Part shown: piece after piece, positions 12,501 through 20,024 of the stretch
Numbering within the stretch: the first letter of the stretch is position 1
Layout: every line of letters begins with the position of its first letter
Source of the DNA: Thermoanaerobacter kivui
GTDB lineage: Bacteria; Bacillota; Thermoanaerobacteria; Thermoanaerobacterales; Thermoanaerobacteraceae
Direction of reading: 5' to 3'
Assembly (NCBI RefSeq): GCF_000763575.1
Contig: NZ_CP009170.1
Span: 211,501 to 275,500 of the forward strand
Length of the DNA: 64,000 nucleotides
The notes under the pieces: generated by a model
Databases searched by the model: none
Seen by the model: the letters and a program-made list of their open reading frames with translations, nothing else
Told to the model about the DNA's origin: nothing
Translations under genes and position numbers: made by a program

Positions 12501-13051
12501 TAGAAGAATTTACGAAGCAGAAAAAGGAATTAGAGCGTGTAGTGGATATATTAAATGAATTGGACAATCTTTTTCAGGGAAATAAATTTGTAGATTTTAT
12601 TGCCGCAAGACAGCTTAAATATATAACCTTTTTTGCATCAAAAAGGCTTAAGGAAATAAGCAGGGGAAGGTATGCTCTTGAGATTGATTCAGACAACAAT
12701 TTTGTAATGAGAGATGACTTCAATGGCGGAGTAAGAAGGTCTGTAGATACTTTATCTGGCGGTGAAACTTTTTTGACATCCCTTTCTTTGGCTTTGGCTC
12801 TTTCTTCTCATATACAATTAAAGGGAAGAGCACCTTTAGAATTCTTTTTCTTAGATGAAGGCTTTGGAAGTCTTGACGCGGAACTTTTGGATATAGTGAT
12901 GACCTCTTTAGAAAGGCTTAAAAAAGACAAAATGGTAGTGGGCATAATAAGCCATGTAGAAGAATTAAAGGACAGGGTACCCGTAAAACTGATTGTTACA
13001 CCGCCTGCCGCTTCTTTAGAAGGGAGTAAGGTGAGAATAGAATATACATAG
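9509..13051 (+). CDS. sbcC: SbcC/Rad50 family coiled-coil ATPase
   Basis: SbcC is the SMC-like ATPase partner of SbcD. The N-terminal head has a Walker A (GPTGSGKST, about residues 33-41) and the C-terminal head has the LSGGETF signature and Walker B FFLDEGFGSLD. Between them run about 900 residues of Glu/Lys-rich coiled coil interrupted by the zinc hook CPVCG at residues 588-592, which dimerises the complex. The start is uncertain: ATG 9509 (chosen) or ATG 9518, which would give MRPLKL as in many homologues; both overlap the sbcD end. The coding strand is extremely purine-rich in the coil, which makes long spurious reading frames on the opposite strand. Confidence 0.95.
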   Translation: MRKMRPLKLKIAGLNSFVEEQIIDFEVLTEKGLFGIFGPTGSGKSTIIDAITLSMYGKIPRNSKDFINTQSTSMSLTYQFEIGVDGARKRYIVERNVKRDAKSGGYKTTLARLREIGESGERVLAEKDREVQQKIVDLIGLTAEDFTRSVVLPQGKFSEFLKLTGKERRDMLERIFGLEKYGSKLLVRIRDVKREKSNLLNEVNAKLSQHEGVTKEALEDLKKKFEILKEEEKTLKEQKDKLDKEREKLKGIWEKQQELNQFLHKKEVLDRKLKEIEDKKEKLKKAEKALSVKPYIDSLVETEKKLILNQKDVEKYSKELEEAEKLLEKVEKEYEASLKEKEEKIPLIIEKEERLKRAFKLRDEIKKINSEREKLVKEYKDLKKQIDGIEREIKALSDSIDIAKKSLSEKEKRINEIKVDSNKREKIFAAFEIQKEFERADKEKKEKEKRTLELKELIGKQQKDIEKIDNLLKQKEKEIQEVDNNIKNLEMQKPPTNEDLLDLQKSLERKRLEILELKEKEKLKNETENNLKEILKIKEEINNEIKEIEEKLKNKNNSLEEVKKDIEELVKNNMAGELAEGLKEGVPCPVCGSIHHVRLAQKVEEDLIKEKQEIKANLEKDIMDYQSKLFKLKGELSGIEVKEEMYKKEYDKLWDILKDINLLKLEEELNKMESDFIQWKEKLEKWNKSKEELETLIKKLKEEKASLDLEHTRLKEGINKDISLLKEFESSLEAISITYSELEGQLRISREELGISDFKEKVEEINQKEREIEGLRNEIENFKNTIEELTNKKETLSNNLNALSIRKGQIEEIGKEKSKNLRERQQEFDSLSEGRDIEEYLKEIQYNKEKITKMESVLKETLEKARKDKQNIESKKISALESRDLLNNMFREQSEKLENALLEKGFKDKKEALEYLLDSENIKKIEKEIKNFENEYVSVNKSIDRLMEILKGQKINEEEWNQLEESIKGLEQVLNEKRKEIGATEKAISDMQENLQKVEEFTKQKKELERVVDILNELDNLFQGNKFVDFIAARQLKYITFFASKRLKEISRGRYALEIDSDNNFVMRDDFNGGVRRSVDTLSGGETFLTSLSLALALSSHIQLKGRAPLEFFFLDEGFGSLDAELLDIVMTSLERLKKDKMVVGIISHVEELKDRVPVKLIVTPPAASLEGSKVRIEYT

Positions 13052-13074
13052 AGAGAAGGGGATACCTTCTCTCT
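13050..13074. terminator. Possible convergent terminator hairpin between sbcC and ltaE
   Basis: A ten-base-pair perfect stem (AGAGAGAAGG pairing with CCTTCTCTCT) with a five-base loop lies between the sbcC stop and the convergent ltaE stop. No clear U-tract follows on either strand, so termination is plausible but unproven. Confidence 0.4.
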
Positions 13075-14110
13075 AAAACTGTCTTACAATTTTCTCAATT
13101 GCATCGAGAGTTTTTTCAATGTCTTTTTTACTTATGTAATAATGAGTTACAAATCTTACTGCAAAATCATTTCCGCCATTTATTAAAATTCCCTGCTCTT
13201 TTAATTTTAGAGCAAATTCTTTGCCAGTCATTCCTGTTTTTGATATGTCGGTCATTACTATATTTGTTTGTACCGTTTCCAGGTCGAGGTTTATTCCCGG
13301 TATATTTTTTAATCCTTCTGCTAAAAATCTTGCATTGTCATGGTCTTCCTGTAGCCTTTTTGTCATTTTTTCAAGTGCTACAATGCCAGCAGCTGCAATA
13401 AAACCTGCTTGTCTCATTCCACCACCTAACATTTTGCGGTATTTCCTCGCTTTTTCAATGAAATCTTTTGTGCCGACGACTACCGACCCAATAGGGGCGC
13501 ATAAGCCTTTGGAGAGGCAAAACATTACACTATCTGCATATTTGGCTATTTCTCTTACATCTACTTTAAGATAAGTAGCGGCATTGAATATTCTCGCACC
13601 ATCTAAATGAACAGGTATATTGTGTTTTTGAGCTATTTCGTATATTTCCTTCATAATTTCAATTGGAGTTACAGTGCCACCAGCTCTGTTATGAGTATTT
13701 TCAAGGCAGATAAGACTTGTGACGGGGTAATGTATGTCCTTTGGCCTTATGGCCTTTTCTACATCGGCAGGATTTAAGACACCTTTGTTGCTTTTCAAAG
13801 CTTTTGTCTGTACGCCTGCAAGGTATCCCACTCCTCCAACTTCATAAGTTATGATATGGCAGTTTTCTTCTACAATAATTTCTTCTCCTGGATGAGTGTG
13901 AGTCATTATTGAGACTTGGTTACCTTGTGTACCGCTTGTTACTAGCATTGCTGCTTCTTTTCCCAACATTTCTGCTGCCATTTCTTCAAGTTTTCTCACT
14001 GTAGGGTCTTCGCCGTAGACGTCATCACCTACTTCAGCCTTGTACATGGCTTCCCTCATTTCTTCAGTGGGCACTGTTACAGTGTCACTTCTTAAATCAA
14101 TATATTGCAT
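13073..14110 (-). CDS. ltaE: Low-specificity L-threonine aldolase
   Basis: This PLP enzyme splits L-threonine or L-allo-threonine into glycine and acetaldehyde. The start of the protein, MQYIDLRSDTVTVPTEEM, and the block DDVYGEDPTV are typical of the family. The PLP lysine lies in FCLSKGLCAPIGS, preceded by the HLDGARIFNA segment that holds the cofactor aspartate. I chose ATG 14110, with GAGGGG eight bases upstream, over an in-frame ATG 17 codons earlier that has no ribosome binding site. It is 345 residues long, the usual size. It stands alone and converges on sbcC. Its glycine product could feed the glycine cleavage system encoded 19 kb away, which is inference. Confidence 0.93.
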   Translation of the reverse strand: MQYIDLRSDTVTVPTEEMREAMYKAEVGDDVYGEDPTVRKLEEMAAEMLGKEAAMLVTSGTQGNQVSIMTHTHPGEEIIVEENCHIITYEVGGVGYLAGVQTKALKSNKGVLNPADVEKAIRPKDIHYPVTSLICLENTHNRAGGTVTPIEIMKEIYEIAQKHNIPVHLDGARIFNAATYLKVDVREIAKYADSVMFCLSKGLCAPIGSVVVGTKDFIEKARKYRKMLGGGMRQAGFIAAAGIVALEKMTKRLQEDHDNARFLAEGLKNIPGINLDLETVQTNIVMTDISKTGMTGKEFALKLKEQGILINGGNDFAVRFVTHYYISKKDIEKTLDAIEKIVRQF

Positions 14111-14319
14111 TTGTAATCCCCTCTCGCCAATATGATTCATAAAAATTTCTTTTGTTCTCATTATACCATATAATACCTGAAATTTTTAATAATTTATTCT
14201 CATTTATAGTATGGTATCAAAATATTTTAAACAAAGAAATTTAGTATAGAAATAAAAAGTTTAACATGATAAAATATATGTGTGTGGTAGACATTAAGTT
14301 AAAAGGTAGGAGAGTTGAT

Positions 14320-15492
14320 ATGAAATACAATTTTGATGAAATAGTAGATAGGAGAAATACAGATTCAATTAAATGGGGAAATTTAAAAGAGACTTTTGGT
14401 GAGGAAGACATTTTGCCAATGTGGGTTGCGGATATGGATTTTAAAGCCCCTACTGAAGTTATAGAAGCATTTAAGGAAAGAGTCCAACATGGAGTATTTG
14501 GATATACATGGATACAAGATTCTTTTTACGATGCGATTATAAATTGGGTCAAAAGAAGGTTTAATTGGGATATAAAAAAAGAATGGATTTTATTTATTCC
14601 TGGAGTGATTCCAGGGCTTAGTATTGGAGTTAGAGAATTGACAAATGAAGGAGAAAAAGTTTTAATACAGCCGCCAGTATATCCACCATTTTATGAAGTT
14701 ATCAACAATAATAACAGAGTTATAAATAAAAATCCTTTAAAACATAATGGGAAAAAGTTTGTTATGGATTATGAAGATTTGGAAAAGAAAATAGATGAAG
14801 AAACAAAATTAATGATACTTTGCAATCCTCATAATCCTGTCGGAAGGGTGTGGACAAAAGAAGAACTTGAAATATTAGGATATATATGTGTCAAAAATGA
14901 TTTAACAATTATATGCGATGAGATACACAGTGATTTTATTCTAAAAGGTTATAAACATACACCTCTTGCGACAATTTCCAAAGAATTAGAACAAAGGACT
15001 ATAACTCTTATGGCCCCCAGCAAAACTTTTAATATTCCGGGACTTGCTACAGCATTTGCCATCATTCCAAATCCAGATTTAAGAAATAAATATCAAAAGG
15101 CTATTAAAGCCTTGAGAATAGATAATATAACTATTTTTGGAGCTTTGGGATTAGAGACGGCATACAATAAAGGGGAAGAATGGTTGGAAGAGTTGCTAAA
15201 ATATATTGAATATAATATAGATTTTGCTATAGATTATATCCATAAGAATATACCTGAGGTGGAAGTAGATAGACCAGAAGGCACGTACTTACTTTGGCTT
15301 AATTTTAAAAAATTAAATAAAACTTCTGATGAGATATACAAAGCTTTAATAGAAGTAGGTAAAGTAGCATTAAATGATGGAAGGCAATACGGAGAAGAAG
15401 GAGATGGATTTTTTAGGCTTAATGTAGGTTGTCCAAAGGCTACGTTAGAAGAAGGTTTAAGAAGAATAGAAAAAGCAGTAAAAAGCTTATAA
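14320..15492 (+). CDS. MalY/PatB-type PLP aminotransferase or cystathionine beta-lyase
   Basis: This is a fold-type I PLP enzyme of the MalY/PatB branch, which performs C-S beta-lyase reactions on cystathionine or cysteine and sometimes aminotransfer. PMWVADMDF (about residues 32-40) and the internal CNPHNPVGRVW, CDEIHSDF and PSKTFNIPGL (the last with the PLP lysine) define the family. I chose ATG 14320, with TAGGAG seven bases upstream, over an ATG 18 codons earlier with no ribosome binding site. It is 390 residues long and appears monocistronic, ending at a terminator. Substrate preference cannot be read from the sequence. Confidence 0.88.
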   Translation: MKYNFDEIVDRRNTDSIKWGNLKETFGEEDILPMWVADMDFKAPTEVIEAFKERVQHGVFGYTWIQDSFYDAIINWVKRRFNWDIKKEWILFIPGVIPGLSIGVRELTNEGEKVLIQPPVYPPFYEVINNNNRVINKNPLKHNGKKFVMDYEDLEKKIDEETKLMILCNPHNPVGRVWTKEELEILGYICVKNDLTIICDEIHSDFILKGYKHTPLATISKELEQRTITLMAPSKTFNIPGLATAFAIIPNPDLRNKYQKAIKALRIDNITIFGALGLETAYNKGEEWLEELLKYIEYNIDFAIDYIHKNIPEVEVDRPEGTYLLWLNFKKLNKTSDEIYKALIEVGKVALNDGRQYGEEGDGFFRLNVGCPKATLEEGLRRIEKAVKSL

Positions 15493-15496
15493 ATTT

Positions 15497-15525
15497 AAGC
15501 GGGTCTATTAAAAAACCCTGCTTTT
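15497..15525 (+). terminator. Terminator after the PatB-type gene
   Basis: AAGCGGGT pairs with ACCCTGCTT (one bulged T) and is followed by a short U-run. The left arm and loop are part of a 17-bp sequence repeated 290 bp downstream. Confidence 0.6.
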
Positions 15526-15787
15526 AGACTGTAGACAAACTTTGGAAAATAGGATATTTTGCAATCGGTGCGACTTGTTACAAAGCGGCAACAAAACTTA
15601 ACAAGACCAAGGGTGGAGGCAGGGCCGTAGCCATGGATGGCGGAGGCGGGCACTAAGACAAGGATGTCGAATGTGCCCGGTACCCTGCCGGAACCCGAAG
15701 GTCGAGTTTAGTTTTGTCGCTTTGGAACATCGGAGTGACGATGCAAAATATCCTATTTTAAAAATTTTTGACTTTGTCAACAAACTA
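15514..15787. repeat. Structured palindromic element inserted between duplicated 17-bp sequences
   Basis: The 17-mer AAGCGGGTCTATTAAAA occurs at 15497-15513 and again at 15788-15804. Between the copies lies a 274-bp non-coding insert. It has an 18-bp perfect inverted repeat near its ends (15546-15563 and 15732-15749), and GT(A/T)GACAAA just outside each arm. Inside are nested stems: GACC/GGTC (15605, 15700), GGCAGGG/CCCTGCC (15618, 15683), GGGCAC/GTGCCC (15648, 15673) and GACA/TGTC (15657, 15665). The centre is much more GC-rich than its surroundings. No open frame of note is present. It looks like a MITE-like repeat or a structured RNA; I do not recognise a named family. Confidence 0.7.
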
Positions 15788-15814
15788 AAGCGGGTCTATT
15801 AAAAGACCCGCTTT
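15787..15814 (-). terminator. Terminator after the peroxiredoxin operon
   Basis: A perfect ten-base-pair stem, AAAGCGGGTC/GACCCGCTTT, lies 33 bases past the peroxiredoxin stop. On the minus strand it is followed by TTTAGTTTGTT. Confidence 0.65.
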
Positions 15815-15846
15815 GTCGAAAAGAAGGGATATTTTATGAAGTGACC

Positions 15847-16509
15847 TTATTTCAAAGGCTTGTGTACAAACCACCAGTCAAAAGCTTCAATTTCTTTTGA
15901 TTTAATCTTTTCTTTTCTTTCATTTGCAGAAGCTTCATCAGTGGATGGTGGGACTATTACATGGTCTTTAATTAAGTAGTTGTTTGGCCATTTCTCAGGG
16001 AGTGCCACCCCGTATTGGTCTGCTGTTTGCAATGCTTTTAATGCTCTTAATATTTCATCTACATTTCTTCCAACTTCTTGTGGATAATACATTATAAGTC
16101 TTATTGTTCCTTTGTCGTCTACTATAAATACTGCTCTTACAGTATTGGTGCCTTTGCCTGGATGAATCATTCCTAATTGGTTAGAGACTTTTCCTAAGTC
16201 ATCAGCTATGACTGGGAAAGGAATAGCTATGTTTGTGTTGTCCTTTATCCACTCTACCCATTTTATGTGGGAGAAAACTTGGTCAACTGATAGACCTATT
16301 AATTCAGTGTTTAATTCTTTAAAGTCATTAGCTTTCCTTGCAAATTCTACAAATTCTGTTGTGCAAACTGGTGTAAAGTCTGCTGGGTGGCTAAAAAGCA
16401 CAAACCATTTTCCCGCGTAATCCTCAGGCAGTCTCTTTACTCCGTGAGTGGTCACTACCTCCATAGATGGGAATTTTTCTCCTAACAATTTCATTCTAAT
16501 TTCCTCCAT
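15847..16509 (-). CDS. One-Cys peroxiredoxin (Prx6/archaeal type)
   Basis: This enzyme reduces H2O2 and organic peroxides. The peroxidatic cysteine is C49 in [11 protein letters not shown], with the partner threonine/arginine region further on. The 220-residue length and the C-terminal arm ending FDWWFVHK place it with the long Prx6-like group common in archaea and thermophilic anaerobes. C49 is the only cysteine in the protein: the positions that carry resolving cysteines in the DWWFC tail of archaeal relatives are not cysteine here. The ATG at 16509 has AAGGAGG seven bases upstream; a second ATG five codons in is possible. It lies two bases after the Fur-family gene, so it is co-transcribed with its likely regulator. 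Confidence 0.92.
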   Translation of the reverse strand: MEEIRMKLLGEKFPSMEVVTTHGVKRLPEDYAGKWFVLFSHPADFTPVCTTEFVEFARKANDFKELNTELIGLSVDQVFSHIKWVEWIKDNTNIAIPFPVIADDLGKVSNQLGMIHPGKGTNTVRAVFIVDDKGTIRLIMYYPQEVGRNVDEILRALKALQTADQYGVALPEKWPNNYLIKDHVIVPPSTDEASANERKEKIKSKEIEAFDWWFVHKPLK

Positions 16510-16511
16510 TT

Positions 16512-16946
16512 TTAAACCTCCTTATTTTTCTCATTACATTTTTTGCATATGCCATAAACATTTATGTCAACATTTCTAATTACAAAGCCTTTTAATTCTT
16601 CTACATTTATAATTTCCTCTGATACGGGAAAATCATATACATTGCCACATATCTCACATTTAAAGTGTCCGTGAAAGTAAGTGTTTATATCATATCGCAA
16701 TTCTTTTTCTTTCAAAGATAAAGCATTTACAACTCCTTTTTCCATAAACAATTCCAATGTGTTGTAAACACTGGTTTTTGAAAGGGTTGGTATTTCGCTT
16801 ATCAAGTATTGATAAATGTCATCAGCTGTTGGGTGTATTCTATTGTTTAAAAGGTATTCTAATACTTTTATCCTTATGGTAGAAGGCTTTATATCATGTC
16901 TCTTTAAATAATCTTTTAATTGCTCTATTGTATAAGTCATTTTCAT
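16512..16946 (-). CDS. Fur/PerR-family transcriptional regulator
   Basis: This is a 144-residue Fur-superfamily repressor. The N-terminal winged helix (about residues 1-85) includes [12 protein letters not shown], the DNA-recognition helix pattern. The dimerisation domain has the metal-binding HGHFKCEIC segment and a C-terminal CKKC, giving a structural four-cysteine zinc site. The gene lies between a small winged-helix gene and a peroxiredoxin in one operon, which favours a PerR-like peroxide-sensing role over iron uptake control. That assignment is inference from context, since sensing residues cannot be proved by eye. Confidence 0.9.
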   Translation of the reverse strand: MKMTYTIEQLKDYLKRHDIKPSTIRIKVLEYLLNNRIHPTADDIYQYLISEIPTLSKTSVYNTLELFMEKGVVNALSLKEKELRYDINTYFHGHFKCEICGNVYDFPVSEEIINVEELKGFVIRNVDINVYGICKKCNEKNKEV

Positions 16947-16962
16947 TACTTCTTTCTCATGA

Positions 16963-17139
16963 TTATTTTGCTGCGTAGTAGCATCTTTTGGGAGACATTA
17001 TCAAGTCCTCTTTTTTTAGCTCTTTTATAGCTTTGTCTACTTCTTTTTTGTCTAAATTAGCTTTTTGAGCAATATCTCCTGGTCTTAGAGGCTCAGAGGA
17101 TTCTTTTAAAGTTTTTAGTACCAGTTCTTTTAGTTCCAT
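16963..17139 (-). CDS. Small winged-helix DNA-binding protein (58 aa)
   Basis: This is a short intact reading frame with GAGGTGAG five bases before its ATG. The 58-residue product starts MELKELVLKTLKES, continues with PLRPGDIAQKANLDKKEV and ends SPKRCYYAAK. The pattern helix, helix-turn-helix (IAQKANLDKKEVDKAIKEL), then a short wing is a minimal MarR/ArsR-like winged helix. It is the first gene of the operon, 16 bases ahead of the Fur-family gene, and follows a perfect consensus promoter. The single cysteine near the C-terminus (C53) could be redox active, which is speculation. No function is known to me. Confidence 0.75.
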   Translation of the reverse strand: MELKELVLKTLKESSEPLRPGDIAQKANLDKKEVDKAIKELKKEDLIMSPKRCYYAAK

Positions 17140-17189
17140 TTATCTCACCTCATTTGTATTAAATTTAATTTTGTATTTATTTCAATTTT

Positions 17190-17218
17190 ATTATAATATC
17201 AATTTTTCTTTTTGTCAA
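17190..17218 (-). promoter_or_regulatory. Consensus sigma-A promoter of the winged-helix/Fur/peroxiredoxin operon
   Basis: Reading the minus strand, TTGACA (17218-17213) is separated by exactly 17 bases from TATAAT (17195-17190), perfect at both hexamers. An AT-rich partial dyad overlaps the -10 box and could be a Fur/PerR-type operator. The initiator would lie about 45 bases before the winged-helix start. Confidence 0.8.
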
Positions 17219-17291
17219 CAGTTTTTTATTTTATTTTTTCCTTCATGAGGAGAAATTATTAAAAAATGAAGCAGTAATCTTTAAAAAAACA

Positions 17292-17323
17292 TTGACAATT
17301 TTAAAGGAAAAGTATATTATAAT
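17292..17323 (+). promoter_or_regulatory. Promoter upstream of the GalT-like operon
   Basis: TTGACA at 17292 is followed at 17 bases by TATTAT (17315-17320) or at 20 bases by TATAAT (17318-17323). Transcription would start near 17330, inside the first operator-like repeat. Confidence 0.65.
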
Positions 17324-17329
17324 AGTAGA

Positions 17330-17345
17330 ATGCATTCGGTTGCAT
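17330..17345. promoter_or_regulatory. Operator-like dyad, copy 1
   Basis: ATGCATTCGGTTGCAT sits at the expected transcription start. It is a dyad of the form ATGCAnTCGrnTGCAT, similar in style to LacI-family operators. A near-identical copy lies 86 bases downstream. Confidence 0.5.
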
Positions 17346-17369
17346 AAAAGTTTTAGCATTTCTCCCCGA

Positions 17370-17408
17370 TTTGATTAATTTTCATAATTAATCAAATTCT
17401 TTTTTTAA
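17370..17408 (+). terminator. Early terminator in the leader of the GalT-like operon
   Basis: An 11-bp perfect stem (TTTGATTAATT with AATTAATCAAA, five-base loop) is followed by TTCTTTTTTT. It lies between the promoter and the first gene, so it either attenuates the operon or ends a leader RNA of roughly 75 bases. Confidence 0.7.
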
Positions 17409-17415
17409 TCTGACG

Positions 17416-17431
17416 ATGCATTCGATTGCAT
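17416..17431. promoter_or_regulatory. Operator-like dyad, copy 2
   Basis: ATGCATTCGATTGCAT differs from copy 1 by one base and is closer to a perfect dyad (ATGCAnTCGAnTGCAT). It lies just downstream of the leader terminator and 15 bases before the ribosome binding site. Confidence 0.5.
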
Positions 17432-17461
17432 TTACTAAAAAGAATAGGAGAGGTCTTACAA

Positions 17462-18430
17462 ATGTCCGAAATAAGATATGACCTTATAACTGGTAAAAGG
17501 GTAATTATAGCTACAGAGCGAGGTAAAAGACCTCATGATTTCAATGTAAACTATGAGGAAAAGAAAAATAATACTTGTCCTTTTTGCCCAGGAAACGAAG
17601 AGATGACTCCTCCTACTTTAGTTGAAATTAAGGATGAAAAAGGAAATTGGTTAGTGAGAGGTTTTGAAAATAAATTTGCAGCTGTGAATAGAGATTTAAA
17701 AAGTTTTGAGGTGCCATCCCTTTATAAAGCGGAATATGGCTATGGTGTAGCAGAAGTGATAGTAGAGTCACCAGAACACGATGTAACTTTTGGAAGTTTA
17801 TCTTTAGGGCAAATGCAAAAAGTTTTTATGGCAATAATTGAGCGTTATAAAAAAATTGCTCAAGACGATAAAATAAAATACATTCAGGTGTTCAAAAATT
17901 TTGGAGCAAGAGGAGGAGCTTCCTTAGAACACGGGCATTGGCAGATTATAGCTACTTCTTTTATTCCAGATGTTGTAGAAAAAGAGGTATTTGGGACACA
18001 GGAATATATTAAGAAGAATGGTAAATGCCCTTATTGTGAAATTATAGAATACGAAAAAAGAGAAGGAATAAGGGTAATAGCAGAAAATGACAAATTTATT
18101 GCTATAAGTCCGTATGCTTCTCAATATGCTTATGAGTCATGGATAATGCCTAAAGAACATCAGGAGCGCTTTGAAAAGTTAAGTGAAGAGGACCTTATAA
18201 GTCTAACTAAACTGCTTAAAACTATTATTGAAAAGTATGAGGGAGAATTTAATATGCCTCCATACAACATCGTCATCCATACATTGCCGGTTTCCGATAT
18301 TCGAAATTATCATTGGCATATTGAAATAATGCCAAGGCTTACGACAGCAGCGGGGTTTGAATTGGCGACAGGAGTCTATATAAATCCAATGTCACCAGAA
18401 ATGGCGGCATCGGTTTTAAAAATAGAATGA
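17462..18430 (+). CDS. GalT-like HIT-superfamily sugar-1-phosphate nucleotidyltransferase
   Basis: This 322-residue protein has the two half-domains of the galactose-1-phosphate uridylyltransferase family. A zinc-type CPFCPG lies near residues 40-45 and a second CPYC near 193-196. The active-site segment reads SLEHGHWQI, where classical GalT has HPHGQ, and a second histidine cluster YHWHIEIMPR lies near the C-terminus. The variant active site suggests a substrate other than Gal-1-P/UDP-glucose, for example an ADP-sugar, but this cannot be settled here. ATG 17462 has AGGAGAGG eight bases upstream. It leads an operon with a maltokinase-like gene and a GlgM-like gene, so a role in alpha-glucan or maltose-1-phosphate metabolism is inferred. 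Confidence 0.8.
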   Translation: MSEIRYDLITGKRVIIATERGKRPHDFNVNYEEKKNNTCPFCPGNEEMTPPTLVEIKDEKGNWLVRGFENKFAAVNRDLKSFEVPSLYKAEYGYGVAEVIVESPEHDVTFGSLSLGQMQKVFMAIIERYKKIAQDDKIKYIQVFKNFGARGGASLEHGHWQIIATSFIPDVVEKEVFGTQEYIKKNGKCPYCEIIEYEKREGIRVIAENDKFIAISPYASQYAYESWIMPKEHQERFEKLSEEDLISLTKLLKTIIEKYEGEFNMPPYNIVIHTLPVSDIRNYHWHIEIMPRLTTAAGFELATGVYINPMSPEMAASVLKIE

Positions 18431-18454
18431 AACTCTATTGAAAGAAGTGGTCGG

Positions 18455-20002
18455 ATGTATATCGATGAGAATCTCAAATTTGAAGACATTCCTTCAAAAT
18501 TGGAAAGTATAGTAAAAAGTATGGATGATGAGACTTTAAAAAAGTTTAGATGGTTTCAAGAAAAAGCCTACACTATTTTAGAAAAGTATCTATTTGATTA
18601 TGCGATATTACTGCAATATGAGGCTAAAATTATAATTGCGGCTATAATAGCATTTGTAGTAAAAGACCCGAATACAAAAAAAGAAAGCACTTCTTTGTAC
18701 TATTTGCCTTTGATTATAACGAAATATTTGACTAATAATGATTTGATTAGCATCATAGAGGGATTAAATTTTAAAGCTTTTGTATATGATGGTGTTGATG
18801 ATATAGAGTATGTGAAGCTTTTAAATAAAATATTGCGAGAAGAAGGCAGAATACCTTTTAAGTCAGATGCTAAATTGATAGCTGTCAGATTAAAACAAGA
18901 AGACATCTACAAGTCACGTCGGTTGAGCAATAAATCCAGTAACAGTCTCACGTTTTTGCAAAAAGATGAAATTATAAAGACGTATAGAAAGCTTGTCAAA
19001 GGAATAAACCCTGACCTTGAAATGACCCTTGAATTGAGGCGGATGGGTTTTGAAAATGTGCAAGATATAAGAGGTTATTTTTTGTATCAGGACAAAGAGG
19101 GGAAAAAACACACTGTTGCAATAGTTGTGGAGTATATTAAAAATATGGGGGATATGTGGCAGTACACTCAAGATTATTTGGCTTCATTAATCTCTCGCTT
19201 ATCAGGTTGTGAAGATATAGATGAAGGCTATGTAAAAAGTTATTGTAGCGATTACATTGAAGAAGTAAAAAATATTGCAGGAATAATTGCTGACATGCAT
19301 ATTAAGTTGTCACAGATTGATGAAGAAGATTTTGGGAAAAGAGATGCAAACACATCAGACATCCAAGACCTTTTGAAAAGCATAAGAAGCAATTTCTACA
19401 GGCTTTTAAGTTTTATGAAATCGGGAAATTTTGAGGAACCGATAGATTCAATGATAAAAGAAATTGTGCTGCAACAAGATTTTTTAACTGCGAAATTACA
19501 AGAGTTTGAAAACAGCAGCGTTTTTGGCAAATACATGAGATGTCATGGTGATTTGCATTTGGAGCAAATTTTAAAAACTGAAAATGGATACGTGATAATA
19601 GATTTTGAAGGAGAACCGACAAAGCCGATTGAGATTAGAAAGAAAAAAATATCTCCTTTAAAAGATGTAGCTGGAATGGTGCGTTCCTTTAGCTATGCTG
19701 CATGTGCTGCATATTTTAATTACTTGCAACAAAGCGGAACATTAGAAAATGAAAGGATAGAAAGATTACTTTCTTTTTGGGCAGAAGTTGTAACACAAAA
19801 TTTCATAGAAAGCTATGTGAATTTAGTACGAAAAGAGGCACCAGACATTATACCAGAGGATGAAAGTTTTGATGCGGCTCTTGCGCTTTTTAAGTTGGAT
19901 AAAGCATTGTTTGAAGGGCTTTATGAAGTGAACAATAGGCCTTTGTGGTTTAAAATACCTTTGAAAGGCATATTAGAGTGCATTAAGGATTTAAAATTTT
20001 AA
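18455..20002 (+). CDS. Maltokinase-like phosphotransferase
   Basis: The C-terminal half carries the kinase-fold signature of maltokinases (the Mak/Pep2 type, also found fused to trehalose synthase): RCHGDLHLEQIL, then VIIDFEGEPTKPIEIRKKK, then SPLKDVAGMVRSFSYAA. The HGD aspartate is the catalytic base and the IDFEGEP aspartate binds Mg2+. The N-terminal region is diverged from actinobacterial enzymes. The expected reaction is ATP plus maltose to maltose-1-phosphate. At 515 residues it is somewhat longer than typical maltokinase. It lies 24 bases after the GalT-like gene and 22 before the GlgM-like gene, which makes or uses the same sugar phosphate in actinobacteria. Confidence 0.8.
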   Translation: MYIDENLKFEDIPSKLESIVKSMDDETLKKFRWFQEKAYTILEKYLFDYAILLQYEAKIIIAAIIAFVVKDPNTKKESTSLYYLPLIITKYLTNNDLISIIEGLNFKAFVYDGVDDIEYVKLLNKILREEGRIPFKSDAKLIAVRLKQEDIYKSRRLSNKSSNSLTFLQKDEIIKTYRKLVKGINPDLEMTLELRRMGFENVQDIRGYFLYQDKEGKKHTVAIVVEYIKNMGDMWQYTQDYLASLISRLSGCEDIDEGYVKSYCSDYIEEVKNIAGIIADMHIKLSQIDEEDFGKRDANTSDIQDLLKSIRSNFYRLLSFMKSGNFEEPIDSMIKEIVLQQDFLTAKLQEFENSSVFGKYMRCHGDLHLEQILKTENGYVIIDFEGEPTKPIEIRKKKISPLKDVAGMVRSFSYAACAAYFNYLQQSGTLENERIERLLSFWAEVVTQNFIESYVNLVRKEAPDIIPEDESFDAALALFKLDKALFEGLYEVNNRPLWFKIPLKGILECIKDLKF

Positions 20003-20024
20003 AAAGAAAGATTGGAGGTAAATT

